Below, one piece after another: positions 16,968 to 26,524 of a DNA stretch of 64,000 nucleotides. The notes under the pieces are model-generated. The model ran no database searches and was not told the DNA's origin. It worked only from the letters and a program-made list of their open reading frames with translations. The translations under genes and the position numbers were made by a program. How positions within the stretch are numbered: position 1 is the first letter of the stretch; each line of letters starts with the position of its first letter. This DNA comes from Gammaproteobacteria bacterium (GTDB lineage: Bacteria > Pseudomonadota > Gammaproteobacteria > Pseudomonadales > Ketobacteraceae): the NCBI GenBank assembly GCA_013178375.1, contig JABLXQ010000023.1, positions 61,092-125,091 of the forward strand, written 5' to 3'.

Positions 16968-17897
16968 TCAGGCCCGTTCCGCCACACGCTCGCCCATCAA
17001 ACCGGACGGACGGAATACCAGCACCAGGATCAGCACCAGAAACGCAAACACATCCTGATATTGGCTGCCAAGGAAACCGCCGGTGAGATCGCCGATGTAA
17101 CCGGCGCCAAAGCTTTCGATCAGCCCCAGCAGCAAGCCGCCGATCATCGCGCCCGCCAGATTGCCGATGCCACCCAGCACGGCGGCGGCAAACGCTTTCA
17201 ATCCCAGCATGAAACCCATGGTGGCGTGGGCCTGACCATAATTCGCCGCCACCATCACGCCGGCTATGCAGCCCAGCGACGAGCCCAGCACAAAGGTGAG
17301 CGAAATGATGCCGTCCACATTCACGCCCATCAGTCTTGCCGCGTTCGGATTCTGCGCCACTGCGCGCATGGCGCGTCCTTTCCGTGTGCGGCCAATCAGC
17401 AGCCACAGCCCCGCCATGATCGCCACGGCCAGTATCACAATCACCACCTGCAACGGCGTGATGGCGGCGCCCAGGATTTTCCAGGGTGTGGTGTCCAGAA
17501 TGGGCGGGAACGGCGCGTAGTTGCGTCCCCAGATAATCATGGCGAGGTTTTGCAGAATGATCGAAAGCCCGATTGCGGTAATCAGCGGTGACAGACGCGG
17601 CGCATTGCGCAATGGTCGATACGCCACCCGTTCCAGCGTGAAACCCAGCAGTGCGCACAGGGGCAGCGCGGTGGTAATCGCCAGTGCCACCAGCGCGGCG
17701 GCGGGCAGGCCGGTGTTCATTTCCACCAGTATGCGCAGCAGGGTGATGGTGACCATCGCGCCGATCATCACCACTTCGCCGTGAGCGAAATTGATCAGCC
17801 CCAGAATGCCGTACACCATGGTGTAGCCCAGCGCGATCAACGCATAGATGCTGCCCAGAATGATGCCGTTGAAAAGCTGCTGAACAAAAATATCCAC
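16968..17897 (-). CDS. livH: Branched-chain amino-acid-type ABC transporter permease LivH
   Basis: The 309-residue permease has the conserved N-terminus QQLFNGIILGSIYALIALGY, the block GILGLINFAHGEVVMIGA, and the coupling loop RAMRAVAQNPNAARLMGVN. With LivM it forms the membrane channel of the importer. It is the first permease gene after the binding protein, separated from it by 99 bases that contain a GC-rich hairpin. Confidence 0.93.
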   Translation of the reverse strand: MDIFVQQLFNGIILGSIYALIALGYTMVYGILGLINFAHGEVVMIGAMVTITLLRILVEMNTGLPAAALVALAITTALPLCALLGFTLERVAYRPLRNAPRLSPLITAIGLSIILQNLAMIIWGRNYAPFPPILDTTPWKILGAAITPLQVVIVILAVAIMAGLWLLIGRTRKGRAMRAVAQNPNAARLMGVNVDGIISLTFVLGSSLGCIAGVMVAANYGQAHATMGFMLGLKAFAAAVLGGIGNLAGAMIGGLLLGLIESFGAGYIGDLTGGFLGSQYQDVFAFLVLILVLVFRPSGLMGERVAERA

Positions 17898-17963
17898 GTA
17901 GCCTGTTACCTGAATCGCGTTGCCTGAAACCGCTGGGTGAAACCGGATGTCATGACAGAAGCA

Positions 17964-17983
17964 GGGCCGGTGTTGGCCGGCCC
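17964..17983 (-). promoter_or_regulatory. Intercistronic hairpin between livK and livH
   Basis: GGGCCGG (17964-17970) pairs with CCGGCCC (17977-17983) around a six-base loop. There is no T-tract. Such hairpins after binding-protein genes commonly stabilise the upstream message or partly reduce readthrough, giving more binding protein than permease. The role here is inferred. Confidence 0.45.
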
Positions 17984-17996
17984 GCGTGTGAACGCA

Positions 17997-19145
17997 TCAC
18001 TGAATGGTCGTGAGGGTTTTCCACTTGCCATTTTCAATACGATAGAGCGTGATCGCGCCGCCCACCAGATCGCCTTTGTCGTCGAAGCGGATTTGCGAGG
18101 TCACGCCGTCATGCTGGGTCGCGGCAATGGCGGGCAGGAACGTGGCGGGCTCGATCGAATCGGCTTTTTTAATGGCGGCGGCCAGCACCATCACGGCGTC
18201 GTAGCAGTAGGGTGCGTACAACTGGATCTGGCCGTACTTGCTTTCGAATTTCTGGCGGAACTCGGTACCGTGGGGCATCGAATCAAGCGGCACGCCCGGC
18301 AGTGAGGATGTCACGCCTTCCGCCGCTGCACCGGCCAGTGACATGAATTCTGCGGTGTTGATGCCGTCGCCACCCAGCAATGGCAGTGTGAGGCCGAGTG
18401 TGCGCATCTGTTTCACCATCGGTGCCGCCTGTGCGTCCATGCCGCCGTAGAACAGCAGGTCGGCATTCAGTCCCTTGATCTTGGTTAGGATGGCGGTGAA
18501 ATCGGTGGACTTGTCGGTGGTGAACTCATGGCCGACGATGGTGGCGCCGGCGGCAACGGCAGCTTTTTCAAACTCGTCCGCCAGACCCTGGCCATAGGCT
18601 GTGCGGTCGTCAATGATGGCGATGGTTTTCGCCTGCATCTCACCGACGGCAAACTTGCCCAGCACGCTGCCCTGCTGCGCATCATTCGCCATCACGCGGA
18701 ATGCGTTCTTGAAACCCTGCTGGGTATATCTGACGTTGGTGGCGGAGGGGGAAATCTGCGGGATCTTGGCGTCGGCATAAATGCGGGAGGCGGGAATTGT
18801 GGTGCCGGAATTGAGGTGTCCAACAATCGCGTGCACTTTTTCGTCGACGAATTTCTGCGCCACGGTGGTGGCAATGCGCGGATCGGCCTGATCGTCTTCC
18901 GACAGCAGCTCGAATTTCACCGGCTTGCCGCCAATCACCGGCGGGTTGGCATTCAGTTCGTCGATCGCCAAGCGCACGCCGTTTTCGTTGTCCTTGCCCA
19001 GGTGTGCCTGCGGGCCGGTCATGGGCGCGGCGTGGCCCAATTTCACGATCAGTTCGGCGCTGGCAGCGGTTTTGGAACCTTCGTCGCTGCAGGCCGCCAG
19101 GCCCAGTGCCGCCATCAGACAGAACACATGCCGTGTGTATTTCAT
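17997..19145 (-). CDS. livK: Periplasmic-binding lipoprotein of the Liv transporter (LivK/LivJ-like)
   Basis: The 382-residue lipoprotein (lipobox GLAAC, Cys19) has the Leu/Ile/Val-binding fold. LVKLGHAAPMTGPQAHLGKD starts the ligand domain, LNSGTTIPASRIY and SPSATNVRYT are the ligand-contact loops, and DDRTAYGQGLADEFEKA is the hinge block. It captures amino acids or related ligands and delivers them to LivHM. Exact substrate cannot be read from sequence. The ATG at 19145 follows AAGGA, and the longer frame adds residues with no signal logic. Confidence 0.92.
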   Translation of the reverse strand: MKYTRHVFCLMAALGLAACSDEGSKTAASAELIVKLGHAAPMTGPQAHLGKDNENGVRLAIDELNANPPVIGGKPVKFELLSEDDQADPRIATTVAQKFVDEKVHAIVGHLNSGTTIPASRIYADAKIPQISPSATNVRYTQQGFKNAFRVMANDAQQGSVLGKFAVGEMQAKTIAIIDDRTAYGQGLADEFEKAAVAAGATIVGHEFTTDKSTDFTAILTKIKGLNADLLFYGGMDAQAAPMVKQMRTLGLTLPLLGGDGINTAEFMSLAGAAAEGVTSSLPGVPLDSMPHGTEFRQKFESKYGQIQLYAPYCYDAVMVLAAAIKKADSIEPATFLPAIAATQHDGVTSQIRFDDKGDLVGGAITLYRIENGKWKTLTTIQ

Positions 19146-19302
19146 AGTGACGAAATCCTTCGAGTTTAGGGTTGGGCCGCCGCTAAGGGCGCTGGATCGT
19201 AAAGCAAGCAGGAAATGCGCCATTCTATAAAGCTGTGGGGGGCAGGTCGAGAGGTACTGGCGGGAAACGGTGCAACGGGAAACAGCATCAAGATAAATGG
19301 CA

Positions 19303-19332
19303 GCGCCCGCTCAGGAAATCCTGGGCAGGCGC
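19303..19332 (-). terminator. Candidate terminator after nuoN
   Basis: GCGCCCGC...CAGGA and TCCTG...GGCGC form an imperfect, GC-rich stem-loop just past the nuoN stop. On the minus strand it is followed by TGCCATTTATCTT, a weak T-tract. It probably ends the nuo transcript. Confidence 0.45.
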
Positions 19333-19341
19333 CGGGCCGCG

Positions 19342-20745
19342 TCAGATCAGAAAATCCGGCCAGATGCCGATGGCCAGGGTCATGAAGGACAGGGCGGCGA
19401 TCAGGATGCCGTTGAGGGTGGGCACGTTCACGCCAGCAGTCAGGGTTTGACCGCCACGCTGGAACAGCACTGACACCACTCGCAGGTAGTAGTAAATACC
19501 GATGGCGCTGCCCGCTACCACCAGCAACAGCAGCACCCATTGTCCGCTGGCCACACCGCTGGCGAACAGGGCGAACTTGCCGACGAAACCAGCGGTCAGC
19601 GGAATGCCGGCCATCGAGATCAGGCTCAGCGCCAGCGCCAGAGCCAGCAGCGGATTGCGCTGGTACAGGCCGCGCAGGGCTTCGAAGCGGTCACCCTGGG
19701 TGTCGTCCTTGATGCCGGTGAGCGAACTCAGTACCGCAAAGGCGCTCAGCGTGGCAATCACGTACGTGGCCAGGTAGACCCATACCGAGCGGGAGCCATG
19801 CTGGGCAACGATGGTCAGCGCAATCATCAGGTAGCCGAAATGGGCGATGGAGGAATAGGCCAGCAGGCGCTTGAGCGAGGTCTGGCTGATGGCCAGCAGG
19901 TTACCCAGCAGGATCGAAGCGCCACCCACCAGGGCCAGCAGCATGGCCAGCGCATTGTCCTGCCACAGGGGCACCTGGATGAACAGGCGCACCAGCACTG
20001 CCACCACAGCTACCTTGCTGGCGGTGGCCAGAAACGCGGTCACCGGCATGGGCGCGCCCTGGTACACGTCCGGGGTCCAGGTGTGGAACGGCACCCACGA
20101 CAGTTTGAAGCCCAGCCCGATCAGGATCATGGCGCAGCCCAGCAGACCCAGCGATGAATCCACCGGCAGGCTGGCCCACTGTGCCAGCAGCAGGCTGCCG
20201 GTTTCCGCATAGATCAGGGCAATGCCGAACAGCAGGAACGCCGAGGCGGTGGCCGACAGCACCAGATACTTGATACCGGCTTCCAGTGAGCGTTTGTTCT
20301 TCAGTGCGAACGCCGCCAGTCCGTACAGCGGCACCGACATCAGTTCCAGCCCGATGAACAGGGCCGCCATGTGGCTGCTGGCCGCCAGCACCATGCCACC
20401 GCACGCCGCCACCAGCAGCAGCAGGTACCATTCCTCGCGAAAACTGGGAGCGCTGCGCACATACGCATGCGACACGCCGATGCACACCAGGGTGCTGAGC
20501 AGGATCATGCTCCAGTAAAAATGGGTGGAACCATCCACATAAATCAGCAGGGTGACCTGCGCCGGCAGGTTCTGGCCCACCAGCGACATCGACGCCATGG
20601 CGGCCACCACGGCAGTCAGGCCCAGCAGCAGGGTCAGCAGATGGGAGCGCACGAACGAGATGAGCAGCATCAGCAACACAGCAGAGCCGCTCATCACCAG
20701 GACGGGTACGAGGGGGGTGAGACTGGCAAGGGTGAGCGTTGTCAT
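19342..20745 (-). CDS. nuoN: NADH-quinone oxidoreductase subunit N
   Basis: The 467-residue proton-pumping membrane subunit belongs to the antiporter-like group. It has about 13-14 transmembrane helices, the conserved lysine/proline block FKLSWVPFHTWTPDVYQGAP, and LLAYSSIAHFGYLMI. It is the last gene of the nuo operon, nine bases after nuoM. Length matches the family. Confidence 0.95.
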   Translation of the reverse strand: MTTLTLASLTPLVPVLVMSGSAVLLMLLISFVRSHLLTLLLGLTAVVAAMASMSLVGQNLPAQVTLLIYVDGSTHFYWSMILLSTLVCIGVSHAYVRSAPSFREEWYLLLLVAACGGMVLAASSHMAALFIGLELMSVPLYGLAAFALKNKRSLEAGIKYLVLSATASAFLLFGIALIYAETGSLLLAQWASLPVDSSLGLLGCAMILIGLGFKLSWVPFHTWTPDVYQGAPMPVTAFLATASKVAVVAVLVRLFIQVPLWQDNALAMLLALVGGASILLGNLLAISQTSLKRLLAYSSIAHFGYLMIALTIVAQHGSRSVWVYLATYVIATLSAFAVLSSLTGIKDDTQGDRFEALRGLYQRNPLLALALALSLISMAGIPLTAGFVGKFALFASGVASGQWVLLLLVVAGSAIGIYYYLRVVSVLFQRGGQTLTAGVNVPTLNGILIAALSFMTLAIGIWPDFLI

Positions 20746-20754
20746 AGTGAACCC

Positions 20755-22269
20755 TTATCCACCGAAGTGGGCGGCGTTGGCCGTGGTTGTGGAAACGGCT
20801 TGCTGGATCTGGGTAATGGCGCCGGCAGACGCATCCAGCAGAGGCTGCGGGTAAAGTCCGATCAGCAGCAGCCCTGCCATCATCACCAGCAGAACCAGTT
20901 GCTCGCGCGCCACCGGGGCCGCCAGTTGGGCGTCAGACGTGGCAGGCCCGTACAAAGTGCGGTGCACCAGCGCCAGCGCGAACACGGCGGCCAGCACCAT
21001 GCCCAGCGTGGAAATCGCCGTCAGCACCGGTGCCACTTTGTACGCGCCCATCAATACCAGGAATTCGCCGACGAAATTGCCCAGGCCCGGCAGACCCAGC
21101 GTGGCCGCCGCGAAGAACAGCACGATTGGCGGCAGCGTGGGCAGGCGGGTCCAGAGGCCGCCCATCTCGCGGGTGTCGAAGGTGCCCAGGCGCTCATACA
21201 GCTGGCCGCACAGCACGAACAGGCCGGCGGTGGACAGCGCACCCGCCACCATCATCACCACCACGCCCTGCAGTGCCACGGCATTGAAGGCATAAATGCC
21301 GATCAGGATGAAGCCCATGTGGGAAATCGAGGTGTAGGCCACCAGCCGCTTCAGATGGGTCTGGCCGAAAGCCAGCACGCCGCCGTAAATCACACTGGCC
21401 ACGCCGATGATCATGGCGGTTTCGGCGAACTGCTGTGAGGCTTCCGGGAACAGCGGCAGGCAGAAGCGCAGGATGCCGTAGGCGGAGGTTTTCAGCAGCA
21501 GCCCGGTGATATCCACGCTCGCGCCGGTGGGGGCGTGCATGTGCGCATCCGCCAGCCAGCCGTGGAAGGGCACCGCTGGCAGCTTCACCGCAAAGGCAAT
21601 GAAGAAGCCCAGCATCAGGACGAAGCCGACCACCGGATTGAGCTGGGTCTGCAGCAGCATTTCGTAATCGAAGGTCACCACCCGGGTGGCGGCGAAATTG
21701 GCGAAGGCCAGCCCGACGATGGCCAGCAACATCAGCAGACCGCTGGCCTGACCATAAATGAAGAATTTGGTGGCAGCGTGGAAGCGGCCGCGTCCGCCCT
21801 GCGCTTCGTGGCCCCACAGGGTGATCAGGAAATACATCGGCAGCAGCATGATTTCCCAGCAGATGAAGAACAGGAACAGATCCACCGCCAGGAACACGCC
21901 GATCACGCCCGCCAGCATCAGCGACAGGTGCAGGTGGAACAGGCCCACGCCACTTTGCACTTCCTTCCACGACGCCAGCACCGCAATCACACCCAGCAGC
22001 GCCGCCAGCAGCACCATCAGCGCCGACAGGCCATCCAGCGCCAAGTGAAAACTGATGCCCCAGCCGGGAATCCAGGGCGCCTGGAATTCGCTCCACCAGC
22101 CGGTTTGCGGTGCGGCTGGCCAGAGACTGCAGACGATAACAGCCACGGCGACCATTCCCGCCAGTGCCACCCAGCGCGGCGCCTGCGCATGAATACGCCC
22201 GCTCAGCCAGGACAGCACGCCTGCCAGCAGAGGGATGAAAATGAGCCAGGGTAAAAGGGTATTGGGCAT
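20755..22269 (-). CDS. nuoM: NADH-quinone oxidoreductase subunit M
   Basis: The 504-residue antiporter-like membrane subunit has the hallmark VKLPAVPFHGWLADAHMHAP and LVAYTSISHMGFILIG, and the charged broken-helix region of the proton channel. In complex I it sits between NuoN and NuoL in the membrane arm. It lies 18 bases downstream of nuoL. Confidence 0.96.
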   Translation of the reverse strand: MPNTLLPWLIFIPLLAGVLSWLSGRIHAQAPRWVALAGMVAVAVIVCSLWPAAPQTGWWSEFQAPWIPGWGISFHLALDGLSALMVLLAALLGVIAVLASWKEVQSGVGLFHLHLSLMLAGVIGVFLAVDLFLFFICWEIMLLPMYFLITLWGHEAQGGRGRFHAATKFFIYGQASGLLMLLAIVGLAFANFAATRVVTFDYEMLLQTQLNPVVGFVLMLGFFIAFAVKLPAVPFHGWLADAHMHAPTGASVDITGLLLKTSAYGILRFCLPLFPEASQQFAETAMIIGVASVIYGGVLAFGQTHLKRLVAYTSISHMGFILIGIYAFNAVALQGVVVMMVAGALSTAGLFVLCGQLYERLGTFDTREMGGLWTRLPTLPPIVLFFAAATLGLPGLGNFVGEFLVLMGAYKVAPVLTAISTLGMVLAAVFALALVHRTLYGPATSDAQLAAPVAREQLVLLVMMAGLLLIGLYPQPLLDASAGAITQIQQAVSTTTANAAHFGG

Positions 22270-22287
22270 GATGATGTCGTTATCGCG

Positions 22288-24135
22288 TTAAAGGGCAATC
22301 AAAATCAGCAAGGTCAGCAGCGCGCCGATGGCAATCGAAGCGGCGTACGAGCGCACCTGTCCATTTTCCGCCGCAGCGGCAACCATATTCACGGCCTTGG
22401 CGAAGCCGGCGATCAGATACGTCAGGCGATCCAGCAGATCGGACGCCAGAATATTCGACAGCCACAGGAACGGCTTGGTAAACACCACGTCGTACAGGCG
22501 GTCGAAGCCCCAGGCCTGGTACCACAGGCTGCTGAGGGCGCGGCCAGCGGGATTCGCTGCCACTGCTTTTACCATGCGGCGTTCGCCTGAGAACAGCAGC
22601 ACTGCCAGGATCACACCGGCAATGGCCACCGCTTCTGACCAGATCTCAATCCAGTGCTTCATGTCGCCACCCTCCTGTCCCACGCTGGCGGGCAGCACGC
22701 CCTGCAGCGGCGGATGAATCAGCGCGCCCACGCCGGTGGACAGCACCAGCAACACCACCAGCGGCAGGCCGTAGGCAATGCCGTGGCCGCCGTGCGCCTG
22801 GATCTGGGCCGGGCCGTGGAAGGCCACGAAAATCAGGCGCAGGGTGTACAGCGACGTCATGAACGCACCGATCCAGCCGCACAGCAGCAGCCATTCATGG
22901 TGACTGGCATAGGTTTCCCACAGGATCTCGTCCTTGCTGTAGAAACCGACGGTGACGAAGGGCAGGGCAACCAGTGCGGCGCCGCCCACCAGGAAGCACA
23001 CGTACACCAGCGGAATCTGCTTGTACAAACCGCCCATCTTGAAAATGTTCTGCTCGTGGTGGCAGGCCAGGATCACCGCGCCGGACGACAGGAACAGCAG
23101 CGCCTTGAAGAACGCGTGGGTCATCAGGTGGAAGATCGCCGGTTGCCAGGCGCCCACGCCCAATGCCAGGAACATGTAGCCGATCTGGCTCATGGTGGAG
23201 TAGGCCAGAATCCGTTTGATGTCGGTCTGCACCAGGGCCGAGAAACCGGCGATCAGCAGGGTGAAAGCGCCGATGATGCCCACCAGGTTGAGCACGCCCG
23301 GTGCCAGCAGGAACAGCGGATGGGTGCGGGCGATCAGGTAGACGCCGGCGGTGACCATCGTCGCCGCATGGATCAGCGCGGACACTGGTGTGGGACCGGC
23401 CATCGCGTCTGCCAGCCAGGTCTGCAGCGGCATTTGCGCGGATTTGCCCACGGCGCCGCCCAGCAGCATCAGGGCAATCAGGTTGATGGTCATGGAGCCA
23501 GCGACGAACAGCTCCGGCGCCTTGTCCAGCAATACGGGAATATCCAGCGTGCCTGTTTCGCGGTACAGCATGAACAGGCCCAGGGCCATGAACACGTCGC
23601 CAATCCGGGTGACGATAAAGGCTTTCTGCGCCGCCGCCCCGTTGGCCTTTTCCTTGTAGTAGAAACCGATCAGCAGATAACTGCACAGACCCACGCCTTC
23701 CCAGCCCAGGTACATCAGCAGCAGGTTGTCCGCCAGCACCAGCACCACCATGCTGGCCACGAACAGGTTCATGTACGAGAAGAAACGGCTGTAGCCTTCC
23801 TCACCGCGCATGTACCAGGACGCGAACAGGTGAATCAGTGCGCCGACGCCGGTGATCACGCCCAGCATGGTCAGCGCCAGACCGTCCAGATGGAACGACA
23901 CGCGGGGCGCGAAGCCATCGACATTGATCCAGGTCCACAACGTTTGCGTGAATACACCCGCTTCCGGCGGTGCGGTCAGGAAGTGGTAACCGACGAAGGC
24001 CGTGGTGAAGGCGGACAGGAACAGCGAGCCCACGCCAACGACGGCAGCCAGATTCTCGGACAGGCGGCCACGGGACCAGGACAGGATCACATAGCCCAGC
24101 AGGGGAAACAGGACAGTCAAATAGAGCAGGTTCAT
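22288..24135 (-). CDS. nuoL: NADH-quinone oxidoreductase subunit L
   Basis: The 615-residue distal antiporter-like subunit has [20 protein letters not shown] and [18 protein letters not shown] as its conserved blocks. The extra C-terminal region corresponds to the long lateral helix that ties NuoL to NuoM and NuoN. Its ATG overlaps the nuoK stop by four bases. Confidence 0.96.
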   Translation of the reverse strand: MNLLYLTVLFPLLGYVILSWSRGRLSENLAAVVGVGSLFLSAFTTAFVGYHFLTAPPEAGVFTQTLWTWINVDGFAPRVSFHLDGLALTMLGVITGVGALIHLFASWYMRGEEGYSRFFSYMNLFVASMVVLVLADNLLLMYLGWEGVGLCSYLLIGFYYKEKANGAAAQKAFIVTRIGDVFMALGLFMLYRETGTLDIPVLLDKAPELFVAGSMTINLIALMLLGGAVGKSAQMPLQTWLADAMAGPTPVSALIHAATMVTAGVYLIARTHPLFLLAPGVLNLVGIIGAFTLLIAGFSALVQTDIKRILAYSTMSQIGYMFLALGVGAWQPAIFHLMTHAFFKALLFLSSGAVILACHHEQNIFKMGGLYKQIPLVYVCFLVGGAALVALPFVTVGFYSKDEILWETYASHHEWLLLCGWIGAFMTSLYTLRLIFVAFHGPAQIQAHGGHGIAYGLPLVVLLVLSTGVGALIHPPLQGVLPASVGQEGGDMKHWIEIWSEAVAIAGVILAVLLFSGERRMVKAVAANPAGRALSSLWYQAWGFDRLYDVVFTKPFLWLSNILASDLLDRLTYLIAGFAKAVNMVAAAAENGQVRSYAASIAIGALLTLLILIAL

Positions 24136-24440
24136 CCGCGCATCTCACTGGCAACGTCGATGTCCACGGTGTGGAACCGACGGTAAAGCTGGAACACAAA
24201 AGCCAGACCCACGCTGGCTTCCGCCGCCGCCAGGGTCAGAATGAAAATGAACATGATCTGGCCGTCGGGCTGGCCCCAGCGGCTGCCCGCCACCACGAAC
24301 GCCAGCGCAGCGGCATTCATCATCACTTCCAGACTCATCAGCATGAACAGGATGTTGCGGCGGATCATCACGCCCGCCAGACCGATCACGAACAGGATGC
24401 CGGACAGAATCAGTGCGTGTTCCAGTGGAATGCCGTTCAT
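24132..24440 (-). CDS. nuoK: NADH-quinone oxidoreductase subunit K
   Basis: The 102-residue membrane subunit has three transmembrane helices. The conserved [20 protein letters not shown] contains the essential buried Glu, and a second Glu is in [12 protein letters not shown]. It overlaps nuoJ and nuoL by four bases each. Confidence 0.95.
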   Translation of the reverse strand: MNGIPLEHALILSGILFVIGLAGVMIRRNILFMLMSLEVMMNAAALAFVVAGSRWGQPDGQIMFIFILTLAAAEASVGLAFVFQLYRRFHTVDIDVASEMRG

Positions 24441-24946
24441 TGGGTTTTTCCTTCTGCGTCTTCGTCACGGCGGCCCAGGTGGAACGCGATCACCAGCGCG
24501 GCCAGCAGGATCAGCGAGGCCAGTTCCACCGCCAGAATGTACGGGCCATACAGGGCAATGCCCACTTGCTTGATCGACACGTCGGTGCCGATCAGATGCG
24601 GCTGGGTGTTGGCCAGGAACGACACCATCAGGCCCAGCAGCAGGCTGGACAGGATCACCGGCAATACCCAGGCGCGTGGCTGCAGCCAGGCTTTTTCCAT
24701 CGCGATGGTGGCTTCACCCAGATTCAACATCATCACCACAAATACGAACAGCACCATGATGGCACCGGCATACACGATCATTTCCAGCACGCCGGCGAAG
24801 GGCGCGCCCACGGCAAAATAAATCACCGCCACGCTCAGCAGCGAAATGACGAGGTAGAGCAGACCATGCACGGGATCGTGGCTGAACAGCATTTTCAGCG
24901 TGGCGATCACTGCAATGGTGCCGGCAGAGTAAAACGCGATTTCCAC
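24437..24946 (-). CDS. nuoJ: NADH-quinone oxidoreductase subunit J
   Basis: The 169-residue membrane subunit has five predicted helices. [20 protein letters not shown] includes the conserved YAGAI pi-bulge helix that links the quinone site to the antiporter chain. It starts with GTG at 24946, supported by GAGGAA seven bases upstream. Confidence 0.94.
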   Translation of the reverse strand: MEIAFYSAGTIAVIATLKMLFSHDPVHGLLYLVISLLSVAVIYFAVGAPFAGVLEMIVYAGAIMVLFVFVVMMLNLGEATIAMEKAWLQPRAWVLPVILSSLLLGLMVSFLANTQPHLIGTDVSIKQVGIALYGPYILAVELASLILLAALVIAFHLGRRDEDAEGKTQ

Positions 24947-24960
24947 AGTAGTTCCTCGTC

Positions 24961-25506
24961 TTACGGCAGCAGGGATTTGACGTCGACCGGTTCGGCTTCA
25001 TGTTGCGCCGCACCCTTGGGTTTGCCCGCGATGGCCATGCCCGCTACCCGGTAAAAGTTGTAATCGGGATTTTTGCCGGGGCCGGAAATCAGCAGGTCTT
25101 CCTTTTCGTATACCAGATCCTGCCGCCGGAATTCCGCCATTTCAAAATCCGGTGTCAGCTGGATCGCGGTGGTGGGGCAGGCTTCCTCGCACATGCCGCA
25201 GAAAATGCAGCGCGAAAAATTGATGCGGAAAAAATCCGGGTACCAGCGGCCGTCTTCACGTTCGGCTTTTTGCAGGGAAATGCACTGGGCCGGGCAGGCG
25301 GCGGCGCACAGGTTGCACGCAACGCAGCGTTCTTCGCCGTCCGGATCGCGGGTCAGCACGATGCGGCCACGGTAACGCGGCGGCAGATAGACCGGCTGTT
25401 CGGGGTACTGCACGGTGTCGCGCTTCGCAAAGCTGTGCATGAACACCATGTACATGCTGCGCAGTTGGCTCCAGATGCCGATGAGTATGCCAATCAGGGC
25501 TTTCAT
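24961..25506 (-). CDS. nuoI: NADH-quinone oxidoreductase subunit I (two 4Fe-4S ferredoxin)
   Basis: The 181-residue peripheral-arm subunit carries two cubane motifs, [16 protein letters not shown] and [16 protein letters not shown]. These bind clusters N6a and N6b, which pass electrons to NuoB. The N-terminal amphipathic region attaches it to NuoH. It lies ten bases after nuoH. Confidence 0.96.
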   Translation of the reverse strand: MKALIGILIGIWSQLRSMYMVFMHSFAKRDTVQYPEQPVYLPPRYRGRIVLTRDPDGEERCVACNLCAAACPAQCISLQKAEREDGRWYPDFFRINFSRCIFCGMCEEACPTTAIQLTPDFEMAEFRRQDLVYEKEDLLISGPGKNPDYNFYRVAGMAIAGKPKGAAQHEAEPVDVKSLLP

Positions 25507-25516
25507 TGCAGTTACC

Positions 25517-26524
25517 TCAGAGCGCGACGGGTGGTGTGCGCATCAGCACCACCGCACCGGTGACAAGAAGATTGATCAGGGTGAGCGGCAGCATCACCTT
25601 CCAGCCTGCGGCCATCATGTGGTCATAGCGCGGACGTGGTAGTGCGCCCCGCAGCAGAATGAACAGCATGATGAAGAACGCGGTCTTGGCGGCAAAATAG
25701 AAGAACGCCAGCCAGGGCGCCGCATCCAGGAACGGGCCGTACCAGCCACCGAAAAACAGCACGGTCAGCAGCGCGGATACGACGACGACACCTACGTATT
25801 CACCGACGAAGAACATGCCCCACTTCAGGCCGGAATATTCCGTGAAAAATCCCGCCGCCAGTTCCTGTTCCGCTTCGGGTTGATCGAAGGGAGCGCGGTG
25901 CGCAACGGCGACGCCGGCGACAAAAAAGGTGATGAACCCGATGAATTGCGGAATCACGAACCACATATCCTTCTGTGCTTCGACAATCTCGCGCAGGTTG
26001 AAGGTGCCGGCCACCGCCACCACGCCCAACAGCGACAGACCCATGAATACTTCATAGGTGAGGGTCTGGGCGGTGGAACGCACGGCACCCAGCAGCGCGT
26101 ATTTGCTGTTGCTGGCCCAGCCGGCGAACATCACGGCGTACACGGACAGACCGGCCATGGCCAGGAAGAACAGCAGGCCGATGTCGAGGTCGGCAACGCC
26201 CCATGTAGGCGTAATGGGCACGACGCAGAAGGACATCAGCAGCCCGCTCACCGCGATGGCCGGCGCAATCCAGAACAGCAGCTTGTCGGCGAATGGCGGC
26301 GTCCAGTCTTCCTTGAAAAACATCTTCATCATGTCGGCGATCAGCTGCGCCAGGCCGAACGGGCCGACGCGGTTGGGGCCGTAGCGGTCCTGCCACAGTG
26401 CCAGCAGGCGGCGTTCGACGAAGATCAGGAAGGCCGCAACCATGACCACGCCCAGCAGGATGACGACGGATTTCAGGACCGCAATGATGATTGCCAGGGT
26501 CTCGTCGGTGAGCCAGTCCATCAT
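25517..26524 (-). CDS. nuoH: NADH-quinone oxidoreductase subunit H
   Basis: The 335-residue membrane subunit forms part of the quinone chamber. [20 protein letters not shown] and the acidic loop [14 protein letters not shown] are diagnostic. Two adjacent ATG codons lie at the start, and the first overlaps the nuoG stop by four bases. Confidence 0.96.
   Translation of the reverse strand: MMDWLTDETLAIIIAVLKSVVILLGVVMVAAFLIFVERRLLALWQDRYGPNRVGPFGLAQLIADMMKMFFKEDWTPPFADKLLFWIAPAIAVSGLLMSFCVVPITPTWGVADLDIGLLFFLAMAGLSVYAVMFAGWASNSKYALLGAVRSTAQTLTYEVFMGLSLLGVVAVAGTFNLREIVEAQKDMWFVIPQFIGFITFFVAGVAVAHRAPFDQPEAEQELAAGFFTEYSGLKWGMFFVGEYVGVVVVSALLTVLFFGGWYGPFLDAAPWLAFFYFAAKTAFFIMLFILLRGALPRPRYDHMMAAGWKVMLPLTLINLLVTGAVVLMRTPPVAL

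Noticed and set aside
20371..24186. Long plus-strand frames opposite nuoN, nuoM and nuoL (20371-21438, 22654-24186)
   Set aside because: The proteins are Gln/His/Arg-rich with no ribosome sites, and they are antisense shadows of conserved membrane subunits.
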